Below, piece by piece: positions 9,833 to 16,202 of a stretch of 64,000 nt of DNA. The notes beneath the pieces are model-generated. The model worked only from the letters and a program-made list of their open reading frames with translations. It searched no databases and had not been told where the DNA came from. The stretch covers positions 930,001 to 994,000 of the forward strand of contig NZ_BCWX01000003.1 of assembly GCF_001894805.1 (NCBI RefSeq). The letters run 5' to 3'. Position 1 is the first letter of the stretch. The number at the start of each line of letters is the position of its first letter. The DNA comes from Rhodococcus globerulus NBRC 14531 (GTDB lineage Bacteria; Actinomycetota; Actinomycetes; Mycobacteriales; Mycobacteriaceae). The position numbers and the translations under genes are program-made.

Positions 9833-9866
9833 CCCTGTTGTTGCCGGGAAACCGGCAACAGCAGGG
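9833..9866. terminator. 15-bp hairpin with GAAA loop directly before the tRNA
   Basis: CCCTGTTGTTGCCGG and CCGGCAACAGCAGGG pair over 15 bp with one G-U, closed by a GAAA tetraloop. It ends three bases before the tRNA 5' end and about 60 bp after the ppx stop. There is no T-run. It could end the eno-ppx transcript, or be a leader structure used in processing of the tRNA. Confidence 0.6.
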
Positions 9867-9869
9867 AAG

Positions 9870-9946
9870 GCCCCCATAGCCCAATTGGCAGAGGCAACGG
9901 ACTTAAAATCCGTCAAGTGTCGGTTCAAGTCCGACTGGGGGCACCA
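9870..9946 (+). tRNA. tRNA with UAA anticodon (tRNA-Leu), short variable loop, CCA encoded
   Basis: Acceptor arms GCCCCCA (9870-9876) and TGGGGGC (9936-9942) pair fully; A is the discriminator and CCA follows. The anticodon arm is ACGGA-CTTAAAA-TCCGT, putting TAA at positions 34-36. The T arm is GTCGG-TTCAAGT-CCGAC. The variable region is only about five bases (CAAGT), whereas bacterial leucine tRNAs normally have a long variable arm. The anticodon reads UUA, so leucine is the assignment, but the class I shape is unusual. Confidence 0.9.
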
Positions 9947-10079
9947 AAAAGACCAGCTCACCGCACAATTCGAAGCCTCGGATGTTCATCCAACTTCGCT
10001 TCGGTACGCAGAGGGTACGCAGCTCTCCGACCAGCCGATCGCACGCATTGTGCGCGGTGCTTGGGCAGCGTTGAATACT

Positions 10080-10427
10080 ATGATGCAGGATTTCCACGCG
10101 ACCATCGGCCTGGAACGGCGGCGGGCAGAGCACCGCTTGGCATCACTCCGCGAAGGACTCGAATCCATAATCGAAGGTTCCCGCTGGACTACCGACGACG
10201 ATGAACACGATCCCGAAGGGTCGACCATCGCGTTCGAGCGGGCCAAAATCGCGTCTCTCATTGCCGATACCGAAGCCGAATTGCGGGATTTGGAAGCGGC
10301 GACAACCCGCCTCCGGTCAGGTGAATACGGAATTTGTGAGGTCTGCCAGGAGCCGATTGCAGACGCCAGACTGGAGGCGCTACCCACTGCGCGGCAGTGC
10401 ATCGAGTGTGTGCGACGGAGTCGATGA
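10080..10427 (+). CDS. TraR/DksA C4-type zinc finger protein
   Basis: Small 115-residue protein of the DksA/TraR group, whose studied members bind RNA polymerase through its secondary channel. It has a helical N-terminal part (ERRRAEHRLASLREGLESI and FERAKIASLIADTEAELRDLE, a probable coiled coil) and a C-terminal zinc finger with C-x2-C...C-x2-C in YGICEVCQEPI and ARQCIECV. I chose ATG 10080; ATG 10083 and GTG 10050 are alternatives and no ribosome-binding site is convincing. The same frame stays open back through the tRNA, which is not coding. Target promoters unknown. Confidence 0.8.
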   Translation: MMQDFHATIGLERRRAEHRLASLREGLESIIEGSRWTTDDDEHDPEGSTIAFERAKIASLIADTEAELRDLEAATTRLRSGEYGICEVCQEPIADARLEALPTARQCIECVRRSR

Positions 10428-10568
10428 CAGTTCTGTGCGTGTATCCGGCATCGAGAAGACTGTCCTGCGCCCCTGTAGCACGGATCGATGTCGAGCAGTC
10501 GCGATGGTCCGCACAGTTCCCGCCCGCCATTCCAGTTCGAGTCGCCACCGAATCCGGTGGCGGGTCGG
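10428..10568. other. Intergenic, no feature seen
   Basis: Space between the zinc-finger gene and the convergent DUF3703 gene. No convincing ORF, strong hairpin or repeat was found. Confidence 0.5.
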
Positions 10569-10916
10569 CTAAGCCGAATTGGTGAGAAGGTTCGCCAGCT
10601 GATCCGGTATTGGCATCGGTGTCGTGAGCCCAGCAGCAGTGCGTCCGGTGTTGCCGGAGGGGTAGCGGCGAAGGGCCGAACCGGGTGCCGCAACAACGAT
10701 CCGCACGAGCTGTCCGCGCACTTCACGCCAATCGCGTTGCCGCAGTGCCAGTGTGAGCATGGCGACGTGATTGCGCGTGTGCGGCCAGGGGTATGGCTGC
10801 GCCAAGATGTGCGCCTGTTCGAGGTGAATCCATTTCTGCGCGTCGTCGCTGGTAGTTCCGACGTCGTACATTTCGGCGTTATACGCGGCGCGAATACGCT
10901 CGGGCATCCTTGTCAT
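10569..10916 (-). CDS. DUF3703 family protein
   Basis: A 115-residue soluble protein of unknown function. It has the DUF3703 pattern as I know it: IRAAYNAEM, then HLEQAHILAQPYPWPHTRNHVAML with several histidines, LRQRDWREVRGQLVRI, and the C-terminal PSGNTGRT...TTPMPIP. The histidine-rich helix could bind metal. ATG 10916 has AAGGAA seven bases upstream. Monocistronic as far as can be seen. Confidence 0.85.
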   Translation of the reverse strand: MTRMPERIRAAYNAEMYDVGTTSDDAQKWIHLEQAHILAQPYPWPHTRNHVAMLTLALRQRDWREVRGQLVRIVVAAPGSALRRYPSGNTGRTAAGLTTPMPIPDQLANLLTNSA

Positions 10917-10978
10917 GGCGGGTTCCTTCGTTCGGATTCGACTGTGTGGTGTTCGCGCCGCGTATGCAATCAGATGCT

Positions 10979-11497
10979 CTAGCTGCCGAACTGGCTCAAG
11001 ACGCCGTTGAGCAGGCCCTGCAGCAGGGCCGCCGGGTCAAGCGAACCGGTGGCCGGCGGAGTGGTGCTGGTGACCGTGACGCGGACCGATGCGATCGGAT
11101 CCTGGTAGTCGGTGTCGCCGTCTTCCTTGCACTTGGTGCGGACCTGGTACTCGCCGTCGGGGAAGACTGCAGAGGTGCCGATGCCGGAGGCGTTGGTCAG
11201 TACCTGACCGGCGACCATGGTGTCGCCCACGACGAGGTAGCTCGAGCCGACCTTGGTGGTCGAGTCGAGGATGGTGGCGTCGGCGCGGTAAACGGTGCCC
11301 TCACATTTGACGAAAGCCTTGGTGGTGTTGAGGCCGGTGATCGAGGTCGTGATGGTGCCTGCGCCGGCGTTGGCATGCACGGATGCGCCGCCGGTAATCG
11401 CTGCGGAGCCGATTGCCGGGTTGACGACGAGGGCGAGTGCCGACAGGCCGGCAATGGTGCCGGCGACGGCCAGGCGGTGCCCGGTACGAGTAGCCAT
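10979..11497 (-). CDS. Secreted protein of unknown function
   Basis: 172-residue exported protein. It has a Sec-type signal (RTGHRLAVAGTIAGLSALALVV, ending about residue 30 at GSAA), then a Thr/Ser/Val-rich beta-type domain with two cysteines (VKCEGTV and VRTKCKEDG) that probably form a disulfide. A hydrophobic tail SLDPAALLQGLLNGVLSQFGS closes the protein. I start at ATG 11497 because AAGGGA lies eight bases upstream and the signal peptide begins there. No family recognised. Confidence 0.75.
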   Translation of the reverse strand: MATRTGHRLAVAGTIAGLSALALVVNPAIGSAAITGGASVHANAGAGTITTSITGLNTTKAFVKCEGTVYRADATILDSTTKVGSSYLVVGDTMVAGQVLTNASGIGTSAVFPDGEYQVRTKCKEDGDTDYQDPIASVRVTVTSTTPPATGSLDPAALLQGLLNGVLSQFGS

Positions 11498-11634
11498 GAA
11501 TGGTGTCCCTTCGGTTCGTGTGGTGACGACAGCATCTACGGCAAGTCGCACAGAATGCATCCTGGACCAGCAATACTTAGGGGACGCTGAGTTGCGCTAC
11601 GGATCGAGCGCATGGCGCGTCTACTGTCTTACTC

Positions 11635-13041
11635 GTGCACTCATCACTCACTGCGTGGACCGGCCGAATTCGTCGGCGGCTCAGGCCTGTGCGTACCCGT
11701 CTGACGGTGCTGGCGACGTTGTTGGTAGCTCTCACGTTGACTGTTGCGGCAGGCGCAGTGCTCTACGCCCTGTACCAGTCGTCGCGCCAGTCAGCCGACG
11801 TGGCAACGACAGCCCGCGCGAGGCAGATCGCGGCGGTCGTCGAATCGAAGGGGCTTGCCGGCCTCGACGAGTCGTTGCTGACCGATAGTCGGTACGTCGA
11901 CATCATTCAGGTGGTGGACGACGCGGGGCACGTGGTGTTCAGCGGGGAGCGTTATCCGGCTGGTCCGCTCGGCTCGGGGCTGCGGCCTGGCGAGGAACGA
12001 CGCGAAAGCGGTTTGCAGACAACCCCGGACGGTCCCGCGTATCGCGGGGCACTTGTCGGTGCACTCGCCCCGGGTGGTGAAGTGGTCACGGTGGAAGTCG
12101 GGGCGGCCGAGAGTCGCCTCGACTCGCTCTTTCGCTTTGTTGCTGTGCTGGCCGCCGTGATGATCCCGATCATCGTGATCGGGACAGCTGTCTTGACCCA
12201 TTACTTTGTCGCCCGGACCCTGAAACCGGTTGACGACATTCGTCGACAGGTTGACGACATTACCGGTGGAGACCTCGATCAGCGGGTGCCTGTACCGGAT
12301 ACCGGCGACGAGATCGCCACTCTGGCAACCACAATGAATGCAATGCTCGAACGCATCGGCACTGCCCGGGCCGAGCAGATGCGCTTCGTGAACGACGCGT
12401 CGCACGAGCTCAACAGTCCGTTGACCACATTGGTGGGTCTGCTTGATTTGTCCCGGACAACGAAGCAGCCCATCGACCCGGAGACCGTCGCGACAGTCAT
12501 GATGCCTGAGGCACTTCGGCTGCAAGGGATGGTTTCCGACCTGTTGTTCCTCGCACGCGCCGACGAACGCGGTGTGCCGCTGCGGCTGGCCGACGTTGAC
12601 ATCGACGAGGTGGTCAGCGCCGAGGTTGCACGGCTCGAAGCGCTTGGTCGGCATACGATTACCGCGAAGATCAGCGCGGTGCGGGTGCAAGGTGACGGCG
12701 AGAAACTGGCTCGTGCCTTGCGTAACATCGCGGACAATGCATCCCATCACACTCATGACCGTCTGGACTTCGCGATAACCGTCGACGCCGATCGGCGTCA
12801 TGTGAGTGTGACCGTGTCCGACAATGGGCCCGGGATTGCCGATGCCGATAAATCGCGAGTACTGCAACGCTTTGTCCGTCTCGACACTGTTCGCGAACGT
12901 AGCAGTGGGGGTTCAGGTCTCGGTTTGGCGATTGTCGACGAAATCGTGCGGGCCCACCACGGAAACGTCACTGTTGCAGATGCTCCCGACGGCGGCGCCA
13001 CAGTCGGATTCACGCTCCCGGTGCCACCGTGGAGCGAATAG
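11635..13041 (+). CDS. Sensor histidine kinase with HAMP domain
   Basis: Membrane sensor of a two-component system, 468 residues. It has a first transmembrane helix at about 22-47, an extracytoplasmic sensor domain of about 120 residues, a second helix at about 165-190, a HAMP linker (LKPVDDIRRQVDDITGGDLDQRV), and an HisKA domain with the phosphorylated His at about 257 in NDASHELNSPLTTL. The ATPase domain has N-box NIADNASHH, G1 DNGPGIADAD and G2 GGSGLGLAIV. The H-box has Asn where Arg is common. Its partner response regulator is convergent, ending 57 bp downstream on the other strand. The stop codon lies inside the first of three 30-bp repeats. Signal unknown. Confidence 0.93.
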   Translation: MHSSLTAWTGRIRRRLRPVRTRLTVLATLLVALTLTVAAGAVLYALYQSSRQSADVATTARARQIAAVVESKGLAGLDESLLTDSRYVDIIQVVDDAGHVVFSGERYPAGPLGSGLRPGEERRESGLQTTPDGPAYRGALVGALAPGGEVVTVEVGAAESRLDSLFRFVAVLAAVMIPIIVIGTAVLTHYFVARTLKPVDDIRRQVDDITGGDLDQRVPVPDTGDEIATLATTMNAMLERIGTARAEQMRFVNDASHELNSPLTTLVGLLDLSRTTKQPIDPETVATVMMPEALRLQGMVSDLLFLARADERGVPLRLADVDIDEVVSAEVARLEALGRHTITAKISAVRVQGDGEKLARALRNIADNASHHTHDRLDFAITVDADRRHVSVTVSDNGPGIADADKSRVLQRFVRLDTVRERSSGGSGLGLAIVDEIVRAHHGNVTVADAPDGGATVGFTLPVPPWSE

Positions 13042-13116
13042 CCTCCACGATCGGTGCCGTGGAGCGAATAGCCTCCACGATCGGTACCGTGGAGCGACTA
13101 GCCTCCGCCGTCGGCT
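13027..13116. repeat. Three tandem 30-bp palindromic repeats between convergent kinase and regulator genes
   Basis: Units at 13027-13056, 13057-13086 and 13087-13116. The first two differ only in the last base; the third is diverged. Each holds GTGGAG...CTCCAC arms (6 bp, about 8-base loop), with the kinase stop TAG in the loop of unit 1 and the response-regulator stop at 13098-13100 in the loop of unit 3. Tandem duplication of the 3' end of the kinase gene is the simplest origin. Likely a two-way terminator. Confidence 0.9.
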
Positions 13117-13778
13117 GCCAACCGGTAGCCGACTCCACGAATCGTTTCGATCGACTTGCACCCGAACGGGGTGTCGATCCGTCGCCGGAGGTAGCTGACG
13201 TACACCTCCACGACGTTCTCGTCGCCTCGGTAGTTGATATCCCACACGGACTGGAGGATTTCGGTTTTGGTCACTACTTCGCCCTTGTGGCGCATCAAGA
13301 ACTCGAGCATTCCGAATTCCCTTGGTGCCAAGGTCAACTCGATATCTCCTCGTTTGGCAACGTGAGACGTGGGATCGACGCTCAGCGAACCCGCAGTCAG
13401 CACCACCGGCCGCTCCGGTGCGCCGCGGCGCACCAGAGCTCGCAAGCGCGCGATCAACACGACAAACGAGAAAGGCTTTGTCAGATAGTCGTCAGCGCCG
13501 AAATCGAAGGCATCGGCCTGGTCGTACTCTCCGTCCTTGGCGGTCAGCATCAATACTGGTGTCCACACACCGTCGCGGCGCAGCTGGCGCACCACCTCGT
13601 ACCCGTTGAGTGCAGGCATCATGATGTCGAGTATCACGACGTCGAAATGCTCTGTAGTCGCCTTCTCCAGCCCAGCGCGGCCGTCATGTTCCACGTCCAC
13701 GACCCAGCCTTCGGTCACCAGCATCCGGCGCACAGTTTCCGCGACATTACGGTCGTCGTCCACCACAAGAATTCGCAC
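13098..13778 (-). CDS. OmpR/PhoB-type response regulator
   Basis: Cytosolic DNA-binding regulator of the adjacent kinase. The receiver domain begins VRILVVDDDRNV, with the phosphoacceptor at about Asp51 (VVILDIMMP), the Thr in MLTAKDGE, and the conserved Lys in YLTKPFS. The winged-helix domain covers about residues 125-226, ending EVYVSYLRRRIDTP and the terminal motif IETIRGVGYRLA. I use GTG 13778, the usual start for this family; an in-frame start at 13814 would add 12 residues. The stop lies inside the third 30-bp repeat. Confidence 0.93.
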   Translation of the reverse strand: MRILVVDDDRNVAETVRRMLVTEGWVVDVEHDGRAGLEKATTEHFDVVILDIMMPALNGYEVVRQLRRDGVWTPVLMLTAKDGEYDQADAFDFGADDYLTKPFSFVVLIARLRALVRRGAPERPVVLTAGSLSVDPTSHVAKRGDIELTLAPREFGMLEFLMRHKGEVVTKTEILQSVWDINYRGDENVVEVYVSYLRRRIDTPFGCKSIETIRGVGYRLAADGGG

Positions 13779-13882
13779 GGCTCTACTATCCCTGCTCCGG
13801 TCCGGCACCACCAAAGTCCGGTATCGGAACCATCACTGCGTTCGAGCAAGCACGACTTCTGTTTGGAAAGGCATCTGGCCGC

Positions 13883-14590
13883 GTGAAGGAAATCGTCAAC
13901 ACCACTGAGATGTATCTGCGCACCATCTACGACCTCAACGAGGATCGTGTCCCGGTGCGGCAATCTCGCTTGATCGAACGAATGCACCAAGCCGCTGCGA
14001 CGGTATTTCACACTGTGACACGAATGAAACGAGCCGGTCTGGTCTCGATTGCCGACGATAACCTCATTGAACTTACCGATCCGGGAAGCATCCGTGCGAT
14101 CGAGGTGACTCGCAAACATCGACTTGCCGAGCGACTGCTCACCGACGTCATCAACATGCCAACGACACTTGTGCATGGGGAAGCCAGCCGCCTGCAACAC
14201 GTCATGAGTGAGGAGGCTGAGCGGCGCATTGTCGACCTCCTCGGTGGTCCGACCACTTCGCCGTGGGGAAATCCCATCCCGGGGCTGGAGCACTTCGGAA
14301 TTACAGTTGAATCAACGGGTGCAGCAACAAAACTGGCCGACATTCCGGAATCGACACTGCCTGTGGCCGGCGTCGTCAGGTCCATTTCCGAACATGCGCA
14401 GTCCGATCCCGAACTCATCAGGTTCCTGGTCAACGCCGGCGTCATTCCCGGTGCCCGCGTGACGATCAGGCCGAGTGGAAAGTCCTACGCTGTCAGAGGT
14501 CTTGATGAGATCGAAATCCCGAAGAAGCTGGCCCACATCATTGATGTCGACTGCACGTCCACTTCTTCGAATATATCGGCATTCAGCTGA
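13883..14590 (+). CDS. DtxR/IdeR-type regulator with altered metal site and recognition helix
   Basis: 235-residue homologue of iron repressors DtxR/IdeR, collinear with DtxR numbering over the first 110 residues. Conserved: Met10, His79, Glu83, His98 and His106. Changed: Ser102 for Cys and Gln105 for Glu in the primary metal site (GEASRLQHVMS), and Ala37, Ala39 and His43 for Ser37, Pro39 and Gln43 in the DNA-reading helix (QAAATVFHTV). The dimer region (PTTSPWGNPIPG) and a C-terminal SH3-like domain remain. Start GTG 13883, with GGAAAGG about eleven bases upstream. It is probably a paralogue with a different metal response and operator; the true IdeR should be elsewhere. Confidence 0.9.
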   Translation: MKEIVNTTEMYLRTIYDLNEDRVPVRQSRLIERMHQAAATVFHTVTRMKRAGLVSIADDNLIELTDPGSIRAIEVTRKHRLAERLLTDVINMPTTLVHGEASRLQHVMSEEAERRIVDLLGGPTTSPWGNPIPGLEHFGITVESTGAATKLADIPESTLPVAGVVRSISEHAQSDPELIRFLVNAGVIPGARVTIRPSGKSYAVRGLDEIEIPKKLAHIIDVDCTSTSSNISAFS

Positions 14591-14642
14591 CAGGTCAGAA
14601 TTATTGCGGTACTTGACTATTCGTTTACGGCAGGGATGAAGG

Positions 14643-14921
14643 TCATTTCGGGGAATGGAATCCGTGGATGAATCCGCAGGCGATCCAGAAGGTTGCGGCA
14701 GCGGCGACGGTGACCCCGATCGACGCGGCGAGGTGAGAACTCGAGATCCACACCATGATCCCGAGGATGACGGCAACGATGACGATCAGCACTGTGTCGG
14801 TTCGCTTCACCCACATTCGGATCACCAGTTCAGTCTTGAGAAGCTCGAGGAGAACTTCCTCTCTGGTACCCGTGCCGGTGAGCCGCGAAACCGCGTGTGA
14901 AATGGCGAAATTGCGGCGCAT
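14643..14921 (-). CDS. Small membrane protein, unknown
   Basis: A 92-residue product with a basic N-terminus (RRNFAISHAVSRL), an amphipathic helix (EEVLLELLKTELVIRMWV), and two transmembrane helices (TVLIVIVAVILGIMVWISS and AASIGVTVAAAATFWIACG). No family recognised. ATG 14921 lacks a clear ribosome-binding site; an internal ATG before the first membrane helix is possible. It lies downstream of terD on the same strand, separated by about 210 bp containing a hairpin. Confidence 0.55.
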   Translation of the reverse strand: MRRNFAISHAVSRLTGTGTREEVLLELLKTELVIRMWVKRTDTVLIVIVAVILGIMVWISSSHLAASIGVTVAAAATFWIACGFIHGFHSPK

Positions 14922-14944
14922 TACGTGGCGACGGAGCTAGGTGA

Positions 14945-14971
14945 TGCCCCGATCTCGAGGGAATCGGGGCA
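14945..14971 (-). terminator. Hairpin downstream of terD
   Basis: TGCCCCGAT and ATCGGGGCA form a 9-bp stem around a 9-base loop; GGTG and CACC flank it with one bulged base. It is well placed to end terD transcription (minus strand) before the small membrane-protein gene. No T-run. Confidence 0.5.
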
Positions 14972-15131
14972 CCACCGCCGACCAGGCTAAGCACATAGCA
15001 CGGCCGACCCACTATCGGTGTCGAGTTGACCCCTCATGTCTGACCCCACAGAAATCGAGCCTAGCCAATTCCACAGTCAAATATGGACAAATTGCGCAAT
15101 AGTGGCAGACCCTGATTGGTCTCGTCGCTGC

Positions 15132-15809
15132 CTATTTACGGCCCGCAGACCACTGCATGCCCCAACTGTAGGCGCGGTCGAGGTCGGACTGACTGCCGTT
15201 GATGTACTGCACTTCCCGGGTAACACTCACGCCCTGTCCAGAACTCTGGATGAAGGCGATTGCGCAGATGCGAGCCTGATTGCTCGCAGAGTCCAGTCGA
15301 ACTTCCACTTGGGGTCCAGTGGTCGGCTCCAGGGTGACAACGCCGTCGACGGCAGCCCAGTTGGGTGCGCCGTCGTAGATCATCGCGAAGATCAGAATCC
15401 GTCGGAAGACGCTCGGGTCGGCGAGATTGACGTGCATGTTCTCGCCGCCGGTGTTCGAACCGCTGCGATCGTCGCCGTCCAACATGATGAACGGCGCGGT
15501 ATTCAATGCTCCGAAGCTGTTGCCCAGTGCCTGGACAACCCCTTTGGAACCGTCTGCGAGTTCGTAGAGACAGCCGAGGTCGAGATCGACGGCACCAGAT
15601 CCTGCGCCGGCGAGTTTGGCCAGGAAACCCGTTTTCTTCGGCGCGGCACCTTGTGACCAGTTGAGATTCACACGCATGTTTCCCTGGCGTTCGCCGGCCT
15701 TGGCGAGATTGACCGTCGGTGCGGCTTTGGTCAGTGTGATCTTGCTCAGATTGACCGAGCCTGTGGAGGGTGTGGATTCCGAGGGGCGCCGGGTGTAGTC
15801 GATTGCCAT
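15132..15809 (-). CDS. TerD-family stress protein
   Basis: 225-residue protein with one TerD domain (tellurium-resistance/CABP1 family), a calcium-binding beta-sandwich. The N-terminal 30 residues are Ser/Thr-rich (RRPSESTPSTGSVNLSKITLTK). Acidic family motifs follow: VDLDLGCLYELADGSKG, PFIMLDGDDRSG and GENMHVNLAD, and then RRILIFAMIYDGAPNW. The family is tied to membrane or phage stress, usually in larger ter gene groups. Here it stands alone: no other ter gene, kinase or phosphoribosyl gene is nearby. Start ATG 15809, with AAGGACA upstream. Confidence 0.9.
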   Translation of the reverse strand: MAIDYTRRPSESTPSTGSVNLSKITLTKAAPTVNLAKAGERQGNMRVNLNWSQGAAPKKTGFLAKLAGAGSGAVDLDLGCLYELADGSKGVVQALGNSFGALNTAPFIMLDGDDRSGSNTGGENMHVNLADPSVFRRILIFAMIYDGAPNWAAVDGVVTLEPTTGPQVEVRLDSASNQARICAIAFIQSSGQGVSVTREVQYINGSQSDLDRAYSWGMQWSAGRK

Positions 15810-16202
15810 CGTAGTTGTCCTTCTCTGAACCCGAAGAGTTCGATCGTGGAACCTGGTGCGCGATCAGTTGCGAATTTTGTCCGTTGTGATGGTCGATCAG
15901 ATCCCATTGTTCCTGATGTCCGATTTTGGTGACGGTGTGGACATCAACCGAGCCTCCTCGGCCGGTGCGGAACCCTGCCGGTGTCACGGCCGGTGTCACG
16001 GCCGGTGTCCGGCCGATTCACATGATGTTGCCATGGCGGCGCTCGTGGTTTGCTGACTTTGGGGCAATCGTGTGGTTTCCTACCGTAGTGCCACTTGGAC
16101 GTCCGTATCGATGGGTTAATTCTTGTTACGGCATAATTGCCCGATTGGTGCAAGGCTGCATGTAGGTCGGTCCGCACAGAGTCCGACGGGCGAGGGGGCT
16201 CG
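15810..16202. other. Divergent promoter region with a 12-bp tandem repeat
   Basis: 393 bp between terD (minus) and the first GGDEF-EAL gene (plus). No convincing gene. Positions 15978-16012 hold about three copies of a 12-bp unit, CCGGTGTCACGG, the last one shortened. The stretch 16079-16135 is AT-richer and could hold the promoter of the plus-strand gene. GAGGGGG at 16192 is its ribosome-binding site. Confidence 0.6.

Noticed and set aside
9870..9946. Integration site of a mobile element at the tRNA
   Set aside because: No second copy of the tRNA 3' end and no integrase gene downstream within the window.
9828..10079. Upstream extension of the DksA/TraR-type gene through the tRNA
   Set aside because: The frame is open by chance across a complete tRNA structure; the family match starts only after 10080.
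13027..13116. CRISPR or REP-type mobile element
   Set aside because: Units are contiguous, carry the stop codons of flanking genes and are explained by local duplication.
15978..16012. Start of a CRISPR array
   Set aside because: The 12-bp units are directly adjacent without spacers, and no cas gene is present.
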